Shown here: positions 18,492 to 27,460 of the stretch, in pieces
Position numbering within the stretch: the first letter of the stretch is position 1
Layout of the letters: every line of letters begins with the position of its first letter
Assembly (NCBI RefSeq): GCF_003815915.1
Contig: NZ_CP033929.1
Coordinates: 2,294,001 to 2,358,000 of the forward strand
Direction: 5' to 3'
DNA length: 64,000 nt
From: Chryseobacterium indoltheticum
Lineage (GTDB): Bacteria > Bacteroidota > Bacteroidia > Flavobacteriales > Weeksellaceae
The notes under the pieces: generated by a model
Seen by the model: the letters and a program-made list of their open reading frames with translations, nothing else
What the model was told of the DNA's origin: nothing
The model's database searches: none
Made by a program: the position numbers and the translations under genes

Positions 18492-18514
18492 TATATTTGC
18501 TGAGCACAAATATA
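18492..18514. promoter_or_regulatory. symmetric bidirectional promoter between rlmH and the BrkB-family gene
   Basis: TATATTTG on the plus strand (18492-18499) and its exact reverse complement CAAATATA (18507-18514) flank 7 bp. Each is a consensus TAnnTTTG -7 element, one for each of the two divergent genes. Predicted start points nearly coincide, giving 5' leaders of about 15 nt for both genes. No obvious -33 TTG is found for either. Confidence 0.6.
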
Positions 18515-18518
18515 CTTT

Positions 18519-19532
18519 ATGGCTATAAAAATTCCTAAATTTATCGTAAGATTTCAAGAGTTTCTAGACGACATCCATCTTCCTGTACTCGGAATATCGC
18601 TTTGGCAGATGTTTCAGATCTATATATCGGGAATTTTCAAAGGTAATATTGGGCGAAAAGCGGCCAGTATTTCATGGAGTTTTACGTTAAGTTTATTTCC
18701 TTTTTTACTTTTCTTGCTTTCGGTAATCCCGTATATGCCGCATTATGATAAGCTTCAGTTCTACATTTTTGAAGTTTTGATGCATAATATTTTTCCATCC
18801 AATATTGAGGGTGATGTACGAGGTTATATTGAAGACAGCATTATTCCCAATATGAAAGGAATCAGTAATTTAACAATTCTTATTGCGCTTGTTTTTGCGA
18901 CGAACGGTACTTTTTCTTTGATTAACGGGTTTAATGAAAATTCAGAAGAAAAACTGACGGATGTAAAAGAATTTATTCTTTCTTTTTTTATCACAATAGG
19001 CTTTGTAAGTATTATCTTTTTATCACTTTTTGGCGTGTATTATGTGGAAGTTGTACTCAAACTCTTTACGCCGTCTTATGACGTCTCCTGGCTTGAGAGA
19101 AACTTATCAAAGATCATCGGTTTTGTGTCATTTCCTATATTTTACTTTATACTTCTGGCTATGTTTTATTGGTTGGGAACGGTAAAGATTATCAGATTCA
19201 GACAGGCGGTTCCCGGTGCAATTCTTACCACTGTTCTGTTTGTTGTGACAACGTATTTCTTTGCTCTTTATGTGAAGAATATTGCCCGGTACAACGTACT
19301 TTACGGTTCCATCGGAAGTATGATATTATTGATGGTTTGGGTGAATGTAAATGTTTATTTACTTCTTTTCGGGAATGAGCTGAATATGGCATTAAGAAAA
19401 TTAAGAATAGAAAAGTTGCTTTCAGACGAGATCAAAAGAGAAACAAAAAATTATCATTCTGAAAATTCTGAGCCCAATCTTAAAAGTGATGACGAACACA
19501 AAAGACCTTATAATGATAAAAAAGAAAACTAG
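18519..19532 (+). CDS. YihY/virulence factor BrkB-family membrane protein
   Basis: 337 residues with about six membrane segments. Family landmarks are GNIGRKAASISWSFTLSLFPFLLFLLSVIPY near the N-terminus and a C-terminal YGSIGSMILLMVWVNVNVYLLLFGNELN. The tail is hydrophilic, with many Lys/Glu residues. Despite the name there is no ribonuclease activity in this family; a transporter-like role is suspected. A lipoprotein gene starts 1 bp after the stop, so the two are co-transcribed. Confidence 0.88.
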   Translation: MAIKIPKFIVRFQEFLDDIHLPVLGISLWQMFQIYISGIFKGNIGRKAASISWSFTLSLFPFLLFLLSVIPYMPHYDKLQFYIFEVLMHNIFPSNIEGDVRGYIEDSIIPNMKGISNLTILIALVFATNGTFSLINGFNENSEEKLTDVKEFILSFFITIGFVSIIFLSLFGVYYVEVVLKLFTPSYDVSWLERNLSKIIGFVSFPIFYFILLAMFYWLGTVKIIRFRQAVPGAILTTVLFVVTTYFFALYVKNIARYNVLYGSIGSMILLMVWVNVNVYLLLFGNELNMALRKLRIEKLLSDEIKRETKNYHSENSEPNLKSDDEHKRPYNDKKEN

Positions 19533-19533
19533 A

Positions 19534-19911
19534 ATGAAGAAAAATATTGCAAAAGTATTGATGATTGTATCTCTTGTAACTTTACAGTCGTGTACAGATA
19601 TAGTTGATCAGATTTATGAAAATAAACAGGAGCAAAATACTTTCTCACCTTATCAGGGCAAGTATACCGGAACGTACACAGGAAATGCGAGCGGAGATTT
19701 AATTATTAATGTAAGTGAAAAAGGAACTATTGAAATAACAAGAATTACCCTTACCTCAAGCGAAACTTATATTACTGGCTTTATAAATGCATCTTTCAAT
19801 ACCACCAACAGAGCACCGTCGGGTTTTATGCTGATCGGTAATCTCAATTCGCAGTTGGGAACCTGGGAAATGGGTAATCTAAAAGGAAATTGGACCGTTA
19901 AAAAGAACTAA
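19534..19911 (+). CDS. small lipoprotein of unknown function
   Basis: 125 residues from ATG 19534, which gives a standard lipoprotein signal with LQSC (Cys20). The frame could start at 19486, but that lies inside the BrkB gene. The mature part is beta-rich with many Gly and Thr residues (YQGKYTGTYTGNASGDLIINV, GNLKGNWTV). I recognise no family. It overlaps the 3' end of the convergent nhaA by 14 bp. Confidence 0.72.
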   Translation: MKKNIAKVLMIVSLVTLQSCTDIVDQIYENKQEQNTFSPYQGKYTGTYTGNASGDLIINVSEKGTIEITRITLTSSETYITGFINASFNTTNRAPSGFMLIGNLNSQLGTWEMGNLKGNWTVKKN

Positions 19912-21100
19912 TTCTTCTTGTACTTCTTGGCTTTCTTTTTCTTCTTTTCTTTGAACTTAAATTTAAGATCACATATCCGGAAATTGCTGCAATAAACGAA
20001 GCAATCAAAATAGCAAATTTGGCTTCATCCTGGAAATCTACTTCATGTTTAAATGATAGCAAGGCGATAAATATCGACATCGTGAATCCAATTCCTGCTA
20101 AAAGACCGACGCCGAGCATTTGGCTCCATGACGAACGCTGCGGAAGTGCGCTGATTTTTAGCTTTACTGCAATCAGTGAAAAAAGATTAATTCCTATTAA
20201 TTTTCCTAAAACAAGTCCACCAATTATTCCTAATCCTAAACTGTTGAATAACCCGTCAACCATACCGCTGTTAAACGTAATATTAGTATTGGTCAACGCA
20301 AAAATAGGCATGATGATAAAGCTTACCGGAAAGTGCAGGGTATGCTCGAGTTTCTCCAAAGGTGATATTTTTATTTTAGAGACATTAGTCGGGATACTTA
20401 AAGCAAGTAAAACACCTGCAATCGTAGCATGAATTCCCGAATGATGCAGGAAATACCATAAAAATATGCCGGGAATAATATAGAAAATCAGTTTTGTAAT
20501 CTTTAGAAAATTTAAGACAAATAAAACGGCAACAATGCCTACAGATAATAAAAGGTAGATCCAATGTATTTGTTCTGTATAAAAGATGGCAATCACCAAA
20601 ATAGCACCCAAATCATCAACAATCGCTAATGCTGTAAGAAAAATCTTTAGCGAAGCCGGAACTTTTTTCCCTAACATCGAAATAATTGCCAAAGAAAAAG
20701 CAATATCCGTTGCCATCGGAATTCCCCATCCGTTGCTATACTCTGTCCCGGAATTGAAGATGCTGTAAATAACCGCAGGAACTACCATTCCGCCAACTGC
20801 AGCAAAAATAGGAAGTGAGGCGTTTTTAAAAGATGAAAGCTCGCCTTCTACAAGCTCTCTTTTAATTTCTAATCCTACCAAAAGAAAAAAAACAGCCATC
20901 AAGCCATCATTAATCCAGATACTTAATGGATATTTCAGATCTACATTTTCAAAACCTAACTGATAATCTAAAATCTGTTGAAACCCGGTTCCTAATGATG
21001 AGTTTGCGATGATTAATGCAAAAAACACACAGAATATCAGTAAAACTCCTGATGATTGATTGCTTTGAAAAAATTTGTTAAAGTATTGGTTCAGCTTCAT
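19898..21100 (-). CDS. nhaA: Na+/H+ antiporter NhaA
   Basis: 400 residues and 12 membrane segments. The ion-binding pair Asp162-Asp163 lies in LAIVDDLGAILVIAIFY, equivalent to Asp163-Asp164 in E. coli. MATDIAFSLA and NDGLMAVFFLLVGLEIKRELVEGEL are also conserved. It exports sodium in exchange for protons at alkaline pH. The tail is basic (KKRRKRKPRSTRR). The start codon is 9 bp after the RelA/SpoT stop, so the two genes form an operon. Confidence 0.95.
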   Translation of the reverse strand: MKLNQYFNKFFQSNQSSGVLLIFCVFFALIIANSSLGTGFQQILDYQLGFENVDLKYPLSIWINDGLMAVFFLLVGLEIKRELVEGELSSFKNASLPIFAAVGGMVVPAVIYSIFNSGTEYSNGWGIPMATDIAFSLAIISMLGKKVPASLKIFLTALAIVDDLGAILVIAIFYTEQIHWIYLLLSVGIVAVLFVLNFLKITKLIFYIIPGIFLWYFLHHSGIHATIAGVLLALSIPTNVSKIKISPLEKLEHTLHFPVSFIIMPIFALTNTNITFNSGMVDGLFNSLGLGIIGGLVLGKLIGINLFSLIAVKLKISALPQRSSWSQMLGVGLLAGIGFTMSIFIALLSFKHEVDFQDEAKFAILIASFIAAISGYVILNLSSKKRRKRKPRSTRRISSF

Positions 21101-21109
21101 TTTCTATTT

Positions 21110-23314
21110 TTAAATACGTCTAATTCTTGAGATACCGTCGATTGCTTTTAATTTTTTAAATGTTTCTTCAAGTTGACCTTTATGTTTTACTTCTAAATTG
21201 ATATTTCCTGTAAAAATACCATTATTAGATTCAATAGACATACTTTTCATATCCATTCCCATTGCACCGCTTATTACAGTGGTAATATCGTTGATCATCC
21301 CCATTCTGTCGAGACCTTCAATCTCAATTTTAATACGGTTTTTGAAGCTTTCTTCATTTACCCATTTTGCAGGAATTACTCTGTAGTCGTACTGTGCACG
21401 GAGATTTATCGCATTCGGGCAATTGTCACTGTGAACTTTTATTCCGTCTGAGATCGTAATGAAACCGAAGATTTTATCTCCCGGAATTACTGTACAGCAC
21501 TTAGCGTAGCTGTAATTCAGTTTTTCTTCATCTTTCCCGAAAACGATCATATCGAGATTGATTTCTTTCGGCTCTTCGTAATGCTGGTTTTTATTTGAGC
21601 TTCTTTTAAACCTTGAAAGCAAATTATTGAAAACGTTTTTACTTTCAATATATTTTCTTAAGCTGCTCGCATCCAATTCATTGGTTTGGAATTTTAAGAA
21701 CAGTTCCTGAGAAGTCTTTAGGTTGAAAAACTTCTGAAGCTTGTTGATTTCCTCATCATTAAAATTAATTTTTGCATGACGAAGTTTTCTCTGCAAAATT
21801 TCTTTTCCTTCTTCTACGAATGAGTTTTTCTCAGAATTAAGGAAACTCTTAATTTTCGACTTAGCTTTTGATGTTACTACAAATTCCAGCCAGTCAAACT
21901 TCGGTTTTTGATTTTGAGATGAAAGAATATCTACCTGATCACCGTTTTGAAGAACATACGAAATAGGAACCAACTTTCCATTTATTTTTGCGCCTAAACA
22001 TTTCATTCCCAAATCCGAATGTACCGAAAAGGCAAAATCTAAAGCGGTAGCATTGGTCGGAAGAATTTTAATTTCACCTTTTGGAGTAAATACAAAGACT
22101 TCTTTAGAATATAAATTAAGTTTAATGTTATCTAAAAGCTCAGAAGTTGTAAGATTCTGCTGCTGTTCGAGTACATCACGTATTTCGGTAACCCACTTTT
22201 CAAAATTTCTGTCATCATTGCTTTGTTTGTAACCTTCTTTGTATTTGTAATGGGCAGCAACACCTTTTTCGGCAATATCATCCATTCTTTCGGAACGGAT
22301 CTGTACTTCAATCCACTTTTTATCGGGTCCAAGTACGGTTAAATGTAAACTTTCATAGCCTGTAGATCTTGGCTGAGTAATCCAGTCACGCATTCTGGAG
22401 GGATTACTGTGATAGACATCTGTTACGATAGAATATATTTTCCAGGCAAGGAATTTTTCATTCTTAGCATCCGATTTATAAATAATTCTGATGGCATAAT
22501 TGTCGAAAACTTCTTCAAAAGAAACACCCTGTTTAAGCATTTTCCTGTAAATAGAAGAAATGGCTTTTGCGCGGCCTTTTATACTTACATTTAGACCTTC
22601 ATCCTTTAATCTCTCAGAAACTTCCTTTGTAAACTCATCAATATAGCGAATTCGGCTTTCTTTTGCCAACTCCAATTTTTCGGTAATTTCATTGAAAATA
22701 TCAGGATTATTATACTTTAACGACAAATCTTCAAGTTCAGATTTAATGTTGTATAATCCCAATCTGTGAGCCATTGGGGCATAGATATAGACCGTTTCTG
22801 AAGCAATTTTTTTCTGCTTATCAGGCGCCATGCTTTCCAGCGTTCGCATATTGTGTAGCCGGTCTGCAATTTTAATAAGGATTACACGGAAATCTTCAGA
22901 AAGGGTCAAGAGTAATTTTCTGTAGTTTTCAGACTGTACAGAAATATTCTGATGATTCATGATCGAAATCTTCGTCAGCCCGTTAACGACTCCCGCAATT
23001 CTTTCGCCGAAAATCTTCTTCAGATCTTCATAAGTGTATTCGGAATCTTCGATAACGTCATGTAAAAGCGCACAGGCAATTGATGAGGCCCCTAAACCAA
23101 TTTCTGTAGCAACAATTTTGGCAACAGCAATAGGATGATAAATGTAGGGCTCACCAGATTTTCTTCTTTGGTCTTTGTGTGCATCAAGAGCAATATCAAA
23201 AGCCTTTCGGATGAGTTTGTTATTCTCTTCATCCAAAGTTCTGTATGTGTTAGAAATCAGGTCTTTATACCTCGCTGAGATTTCTTTATTTTCTTGTTCC
23301 AAGTCGTAACTCAT
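21110..23314 (-). CDS. bifunctional (p)ppGpp synthetase/hydrolase (RelA/SpoT family)
   Basis: 734 residues with all domains in order. The HD hydrolase domain is at about 45-200 (HPIAVAKIVA, LLHDVIED with His85-Asp86). The synthetase domain is at about 240-350, with the KGRAKAISSIYRKM block and YESLHLTVLGPDKKWIEVQIRS. TGS is at about 405-470 (FVFTPKGEIKILPTNATALDFAF), then helical and zinc-finger-like regions (YAKCCTVIPGDKI), and a C-terminal ACT domain (about 660-734). The intact HD motif predicts hydrolase activity. It is the likely sole long RSH enzyme, controlling the stringent response. nhaA follows in the same transcript. Confidence 0.95.
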   Translation of the reverse strand: MSYDLEQENKEISARYKDLISNTYRTLDEENNKLIRKAFDIALDAHKDQRRKSGEPYIYHPIAVAKIVATEIGLGASSIACALLHDVIEDSEYTYEDLKKIFGERIAGVVNGLTKISIMNHQNISVQSENYRKLLLTLSEDFRVILIKIADRLHNMRTLESMAPDKQKKIASETVYIYAPMAHRLGLYNIKSELEDLSLKYNNPDIFNEITEKLELAKESRIRYIDEFTKEVSERLKDEGLNVSIKGRAKAISSIYRKMLKQGVSFEEVFDNYAIRIIYKSDAKNEKFLAWKIYSIVTDVYHSNPSRMRDWITQPRSTGYESLHLTVLGPDKKWIEVQIRSERMDDIAEKGVAAHYKYKEGYKQSNDDRNFEKWVTEIRDVLEQQQNLTTSELLDNIKLNLYSKEVFVFTPKGEIKILPTNATALDFAFSVHSDLGMKCLGAKINGKLVPISYVLQNGDQVDILSSQNQKPKFDWLEFVVTSKAKSKIKSFLNSEKNSFVEEGKEILQRKLRHAKINFNDEEINKLQKFFNLKTSQELFLKFQTNELDASSLRKYIESKNVFNNLLSRFKRSSNKNQHYEEPKEINLDMIVFGKDEEKLNYSYAKCCTVIPGDKIFGFITISDGIKVHSDNCPNAINLRAQYDYRVIPAKWVNEESFKNRIKIEIEGLDRMGMINDITTVISGAMGMDMKSMSIESNNGIFTGNINLEVKHKGQLEETFKKLKAIDGISRIRRI

Positions 23315-23379
23315 CTGTGTAAAAGGCTTTATTTAGACGAAAATACGAAAAATATTATGATTAGTCAATGTATAAAACC

Positions 23380-23409
23380 AAAAATCCGCAGAAATAAATT
23401 CCACGGATT
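23380..23409 (-). terminator. probable terminator after the 121-residue protein gene
   Basis: On the minus strand the stem AATCCGTGGAA / TTTCTGCGGATT, with one mismatch, is followed by five T. It lies just beyond the stop at 23435. Confidence 0.65.
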
Positions 23410-23434
23410 GGGTTATAAGTTTTTAGTTTAAATT

Positions 23435-23800
23435 TTAAGCTTTCACTTCAGAATTCATTCCGTCATGCTGTACTTTTATTCTTACATCGGGACTGCTGTG
23501 AATTTCTGCCTTGCTTCGTGCATCAATCAATCTTTTAAGATGAATATATGATGCCTGATCAATGCTCATATTTTCAAATAAATAGATTTTATGTGCGTGA
23601 TTTTCATTAAAGATTTGCCTCACTTTGTCGGTTAGATCTTTATTTTTTATTTCGACACTCGCCAAGTATTGGGAGTTATGATGATCATCACTAAGGTACA
23701 CAATGTACTCAGAATCTAAGAATCCTAAATTCTCAACTTCTAGCTCGAGTTTTTTGTAATCGCTCTGTGTCCCAAATAATCCTGCTAAGATGCTTGACAT
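23435..23800 (-). CDS. conserved cytosolic protein of unknown function
   Basis: 121 residues with no signal peptide or membrane segment. The N-terminus (MSSILAGLFGTQSDYKKLELEVENLGF) and the alternating beta/alpha pattern faintly recall general-stress-type small proteins that sense neighbours through a ferredoxin-like fold; I cannot assign a family. It has many charged residues and several His pairs (DDHHNSQ). It is monocistronic, with a terminator downstream and an AT-rich 224-bp upstream gap. Confidence 0.65.
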   Translation of the reverse strand: MSSILAGLFGTQSDYKKLELEVENLGFLDSEYIVYLSDDHHNSQYLASVEIKNKDLTDKVRQIFNENHAHKIYLFENMSIDQASYIHLKRLIDARSKAEIHSSPDVRIKVQHDGMNSEVKA

Positions 23801-23972
23801 AGTAATATTGTTTAGTATTGGTTATCTAAAGATAGCAATATTTTCGGTATTATTGGTAAAAATATAATGAAATTTACTATTTTTTATTTTATCTATAATA
23901 TTTTAATATAAATTAATAAATTATCTATTTTAATGATGGTTGTTGTTTCAGGTTTATTTCATTATTATACAG

Positions 23973-24001
23973 CAAAAAACTCTGTAGTAAATACAGAGTT
24001 T
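23973..24001 (-). terminator. intrinsic terminator after the acs remnant
   Basis: Perfect 10-bp stem AAACTCTGTA / TACAGAGTTT (23977-23986 and 23992-24001). It is followed on the minus strand by a T run (23974-23979), 23 bp beyond the acs stop. Confidence 0.88.
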
Positions 24002-24024
24002 AATACGTTTATAAAATTTTTAAT

Positions 24025-24675
24025 CTAAATTCTTTCATTTTTAATCTCTTCAACAATTTCAGGATTTAGTAGAGTAGAAGTATCTCCGAAATTACTGAAA
24101 TCTCCTTCTGCAATTTTTCTTAAAATTCTACGCATAATTTTACCAGAACGTGTTTTTGGAAGCCCTGAAACAAACTGAATTTTATCCAGTTTTGCAATCG
24201 GACCGATTTGATCAGAAATTAATTGATTGATTTCTTTGACCAGATTTTCCTGCTTTCTGTCTGATCCTGAATCTTTTAAAATCACAAAACCATACAAAGC
24301 GCTTCCTTTGATGTCGTGTGGGAAACCAACAATCGCAGATTCTGCCACCGCTGGATGCTCGTTGATGCTGTCTTCAATCGGTGCAGTCCCTAAATTATGT
24401 CCGGAAACAATCACCACATCATCTACACGACCCGTAATTCTGTAATATCCTACTTCATCCCTCAAAGCGCCGTCACCAGTGAAATATTTTCCAGGAAAAG
24501 CTGAGAAATAGGTCTCTTTGTATCTTTGATGATCACCCCAGATTGTTCTTGCAATTCCCGGCCACGGAAAACGGATGCAAAGATTTCCTGTCACCTGATT
24601 TCCCGTAATCTCATTGCGTTTATCATCCATCAAAACAGGTTGAATTCCCGGTAATGGAAGTGTTGCATAAGTTGG
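24025..24675 (-). pseudogene. acs: acetyl-CoA synthetase, C-terminal third only
   Basis: About 216 residues match the end of Acs (about 635 residues in full), starting inside PTYATLPLPGIQPVLMDD. The adenylate-forming C-terminal subdomain is complete, with GDGALRDEVGYYRITGRVDDVVIVSGHN and the acetylation-site loop SGLPKTRSGKIMRR. The ATP- and acetate-binding N-terminal two thirds are absent. Upstream the sequence switches to an MFS transporter in a different frame at an A8 run (T8 at 24676-24683 on the plus strand). A protein starting at ATG 24633 could be made but would have no synthetase activity. It could be a real deletion or a misassembly. Confidence 0.88.
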
Positions 24676-25234
24676 TTTTTTTTGTAATTAAAATAACGAT
24701 TAAAGAAATGAAAAGTCCTGCAGTTGCGGTGGTTTGAATCCAAGAAGTCCAATAGCCTCTTCTGTGTGGCTGTGAATATTCTGCAACATAGGTTGCTGCT
24801 CCGCCGTATTCTCCACCTAAAGCTAAACCTTGTAAAAGTCTTAAAATTAGAACTAAAACCGGTGCCAGATATCCTATGGTTTCATATCCTGGAATACATC
24901 CAATCAGAAATGTAGAGAATCCCATGATTAATAAAGTAACGAGAAAAGTGTACTTTCTTCCGATAATATCTCCCAATCTTCCGAAAAATAAAGCTCCGAA
25001 AGGTCTTACTACAAATCCTGCTGCAAAAGTTGCCAATGTAGATAAAAATGCTGCGGTAGGATTATCTGCCGGGAAGAATTTGGTTGCCAAAACGACAGCT
25101 AAACTTCCGAAAATATAGAAATCATACCATTCTATCAAAGTTCCGAGAGACGATGCAGTGATGACGCTCCAGATGGTGCGGTTTTTCTGCTTATCTGTCA
25201 TATTCTCGTAAGCATCGTGGTGTTGTTCGCTCAT
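24676..25234 (-). pseudogene. MHS-family MFS transporter, N-terminal 186 residues only
   Basis: This begins with a normal N-terminus (MSEQHHDAYENM). It shows the metabolite:H+ symporter signatures SLGTLIEWYDFYIFGSLA, FGRLGDIIGRKYTFLVTLL (motif A) and LQGLALGGEYGGAATYVAEY, then stops matching after FISLIVILITKK. The rest of the 12-helix transporter is missing. The frame continues into out-of-frame acs sequence and stops at 24623. It lies 46 bp downstream of the porin gene, as expected for a porin-transporter-acs acetate operon. Confidence 0.88.
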
Positions 25235-25280
25235 ATCACTAGATTTTTTTTGTTTAAATAATTATAATGGAAATTAATTT

Positions 25281-26660
25281 TTATAGATAAATCTGAAGTT
25301 GTAAGATAAACTCTCCTTTAGATTTCGGGTTCTCTGTCGGACTTGTGTAAACAGGTCTCGTTGAATATTGCGTTGTAATTTTTGCATGATGACCGTCTAA
25401 AAACCAGTTGGCTCCTACATCAAATTGTGAAGAAGGTTTATCAAACGCTTCAAAATTTTTGTAAGTATAGGCTGCAAAAGGCTGAATTCTAACTTTCGGT
25501 TTTTCTGTCTGATTAGGTAATAATAAACCTGCTTGAGCATAAACTACATTTCCGGTTCCAATCATTGGTTGAAGGTTTCCGGGACCAGCCAAAGCTCTTT
25601 GTCCGACAAAATTAGGATCATTCGCTGCGATATTCATTGTTCCTAAATTTCTCACGTAATTGGGTCCGAAATTATAGTTGAAATATCCTGCGTAAGCCGA
25701 AACGGCCATTTTATTTTTTGCTTCACCCAATGGAATATCGGCGAAAGCATCTACGGAAAGTAGGGTGATGTCGTGTTTTTCAATGTTTGAATTGACTGAG
25801 GTTCTTGTTCCTTCGGCTTGATGATAAAAACCTGCACCAACATTGAAAACTTTTTTAGTTCCTAAATAAGAACCTACTTTGAACGGAAGAAGATTGGATT
25901 CTGTATCTAAGAATTGATATTCAAAATAACCGGCTTTAGACCAATTTGGGTTTCCATTATTGTCAACTGCGACTTCATTACCGGGAATTAAAGTATTTGG
26001 AGGAGTTAAATCTGTTGCGAATGGCTTGTTTAAACTCATTCGGTATTCAAATTTTCCATATTTACCTTTTGCGAAAACTCCCATTTGTCTTGCAAACTGG
26101 TCTGAATTATCAATTAAAGGCCAACTGAAAATAGGTGAGTCGACGGTAAGGAAGTTTAATGTTGAAGCCATTGTCATACGGGAAAGTCCCATGTAATAAT
26201 GAAGTCCACCTCCTAAAGTTAAGCTGAATTTTCCTGCTTCACCCGGCATAATTACAGCGTATTCATTCCAGGCATCGTGAAAGAAAAGTTGAGGTTTTTT
26301 ACCGTTTCCGTAGCCTCCCGTTCCGGTTGTTCCGGTTGCACCGCCATTAATGAATGTCTGATTATTCATTCCGAAGTGCGCTAAAATCATATAACGCTTG
26401 GTAACTTGTGCGTAAGCCAAAATACGAGCTCTTCGGTTTCCTAAGTTCCAGGTATTATCAGTAGGTTCATTTCCAACCATACTTCCGGGATTCATGTCTG
26501 TATTCCTGATCCAGAACTGATCCCATAAAATAAATCTAACATATTTATCTCCTTCAGGATTTAAATTTATTTTTAAACCATTTCCATAATCAGGAGAACC
26601 TTGAGCGTATATAGAACTGCTAATTAAAGCTAATCCAATAAAACTTAATATTTTCTTCAT
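25281..26660 (-). CDS. outer-membrane porin-like beta-barrel protein
   Basis: 459 residues with a signal peptide (MKKILSFIGLALISSSIYAQ) and long alternating beta-strand patterns (YVRFILWDQFWIRNTDMNPG, GKYGKFEYRMSLNKPF, FDVGANWFLDGHHAKITTQYS). It ends in the aromatic/hydrophobic C-terminal strand typical of barrels (FILQLQIYL). It is first in the operon with the MFS and acs remnants, so it likely supplied small organic acids to the transporter. It appears intact although the rest of the operon is broken. Confidence 0.82.
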   Translation of the reverse strand: MKKILSFIGLALISSSIYAQGSPDYGNGLKINLNPEGDKYVRFILWDQFWIRNTDMNPGSMVGNEPTDNTWNLGNRRARILAYAQVTKRYMILAHFGMNNQTFINGGATGTTGTGGYGNGKKPQLFFHDAWNEYAVIMPGEAGKFSLTLGGGLHYYMGLSRMTMASTLNFLTVDSPIFSWPLIDNSDQFARQMGVFAKGKYGKFEYRMSLNKPFATDLTPPNTLIPGNEVAVDNNGNPNWSKAGYFEYQFLDTESNLLPFKVGSYLGTKKVFNVGAGFYHQAEGTRTSVNSNIEKHDITLLSVDAFADIPLGEAKNKMAVSAYAGYFNYNFGPNYVRNLGTMNIAANDPNFVGQRALAGPGNLQPMIGTGNVVYAQAGLLLPNQTEKPKVRIQPFAAYTYKNFEAFDKPSSQFDVGANWFLDGHHAKITTQYSTRPVYTSPTENPKSKGEFILQLQIYL

Positions 26661-26754
26661 AAATTATTAATTTTTTGGCTGTTATTTTGTGAAAGCCAAA
26701 TTGTAATTAATAATTTAGTTATAAAAATTTAATATATATTTATGCTTAGTATAT

Positions 26755-26877
26755 AGTTATAAGTTATAAATGATGAATTATGAGTTTAAAACTCTTCTTT
26801 TTTTTGGACTAAATTATTGATAATCATTAAATTGATTTTTTTAAAAACTCATAATTTATAATTAATAACTTATAACT
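26755..26877. repeat. 123-bp element with 33-bp terminal inverted repeats
   Basis: The left arm 26755-26787 and the reverse complement of 26845-26877 match at 30 of 33 positions (both start AGTTATAAGTTAT and end ATTATGAGTTT). The 57-bp centre is AT-rich. It sits between the porin gene and the zinc-ribbon protein gene, and looks like a non-autonomous mobile or hairpin-forming element. Confidence 0.85.
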
Positions 26878-26885
26878 CTAAAAAA

Positions 26886-27302
26886 TTATTTCTTAAACCG
26901 TTCCCATTTAATCAGCATATACTTATCTGCAAACTGCGTAATAATTAAACCGGAATCTTTGATGTTTTCTTCTTTCGAAATGTATTCAATCAATTCATTT
27001 TGTTTCAAAATTTTATAAACCGGATGAAAATCTGAGTGAGGTGGTCGTGTAATATTATATTTCTTTATCCATGAACTTATCGTAACATGGGAAACTCCTA
27101 TAATACGCTCTATTTCACGGAAACTCAATCCTTCAAGGTAAAGCTGAAGAGCTTTTGTGACATAATAATCATCAATTTTTTTACCTAATTTTTTAACAGT
27201 GAAATAGTAATTGCAATGCTTGCAGTGAAATCTTTGCTTTTCATTAATGATTCCACTTTTTACGACTTTATCACTTTTACATTTCGGACATTGAGTTTCC
27301 AT
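26886..27302 (-). CDS. IS1-like zinc-ribbon/helix-turn-helix protein (transposase N-terminal domains only)
   Basis: 138 residues from ATG 27302 (METQCPKCKSDKVVKSG); an in-frame ATG at 27338 adds 12 unlikely residues. The N-terminus is an InsA-type zinc ribbon (CPKC and CKHC pairs). An HTH follows: YLEGLSFREIERIIGVSHVTISSWIKKY at about 68-95. The DDE catalytic half is missing and there are no IS ends. It lies upstream of the porin/MFS/acs operon on the same strand. A role as a domesticated DNA-binding regulator of that operon is an inference; a decayed IS1 fragment is the alternative. Confidence 0.75.
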   Translation of the reverse strand: METQCPKCKSDKVVKSGIINEKQRFHCKHCNYYFTVKKLGKKIDDYYVTKALQLYLEGLSFREIERIIGVSHVTISSWIKKYNITRPPHSDFHPVYKILKQNELIEYISKEENIKDSGLIITQFADKYMLIKWERFKK

Positions 27303-27407
27303 ATATAGTATTTTAGCAAATATATAACAAGTTAGCAAATGTTTAAAATTGATTAAAGATAATTTTACCTGTGAATATTAATTAAACAATAAAATTATCT
27401 TTTTTAC

Positions 27408-27439
27408 TTGGTTTCTAAAGTTATTATGTTTTAAATTTG
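27408..27439 (+). promoter_or_regulatory. promoter of the arginine cluster
   Basis: TTG at 27408-27410 and TAAATTTG at 27432-27439 are 21 bp apart, matching the Bacteroidota consensus. The first start codon is at 27461. Confidence 0.75.
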
Positions 27440-27460
27440 CCAAAAAATTCAGATAAATAA

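Noticed and set aside
20019..20768. Plus-strand open frames inside nhaA
   Set aside because: They are antisense shadows of a well-supported membrane-protein gene.
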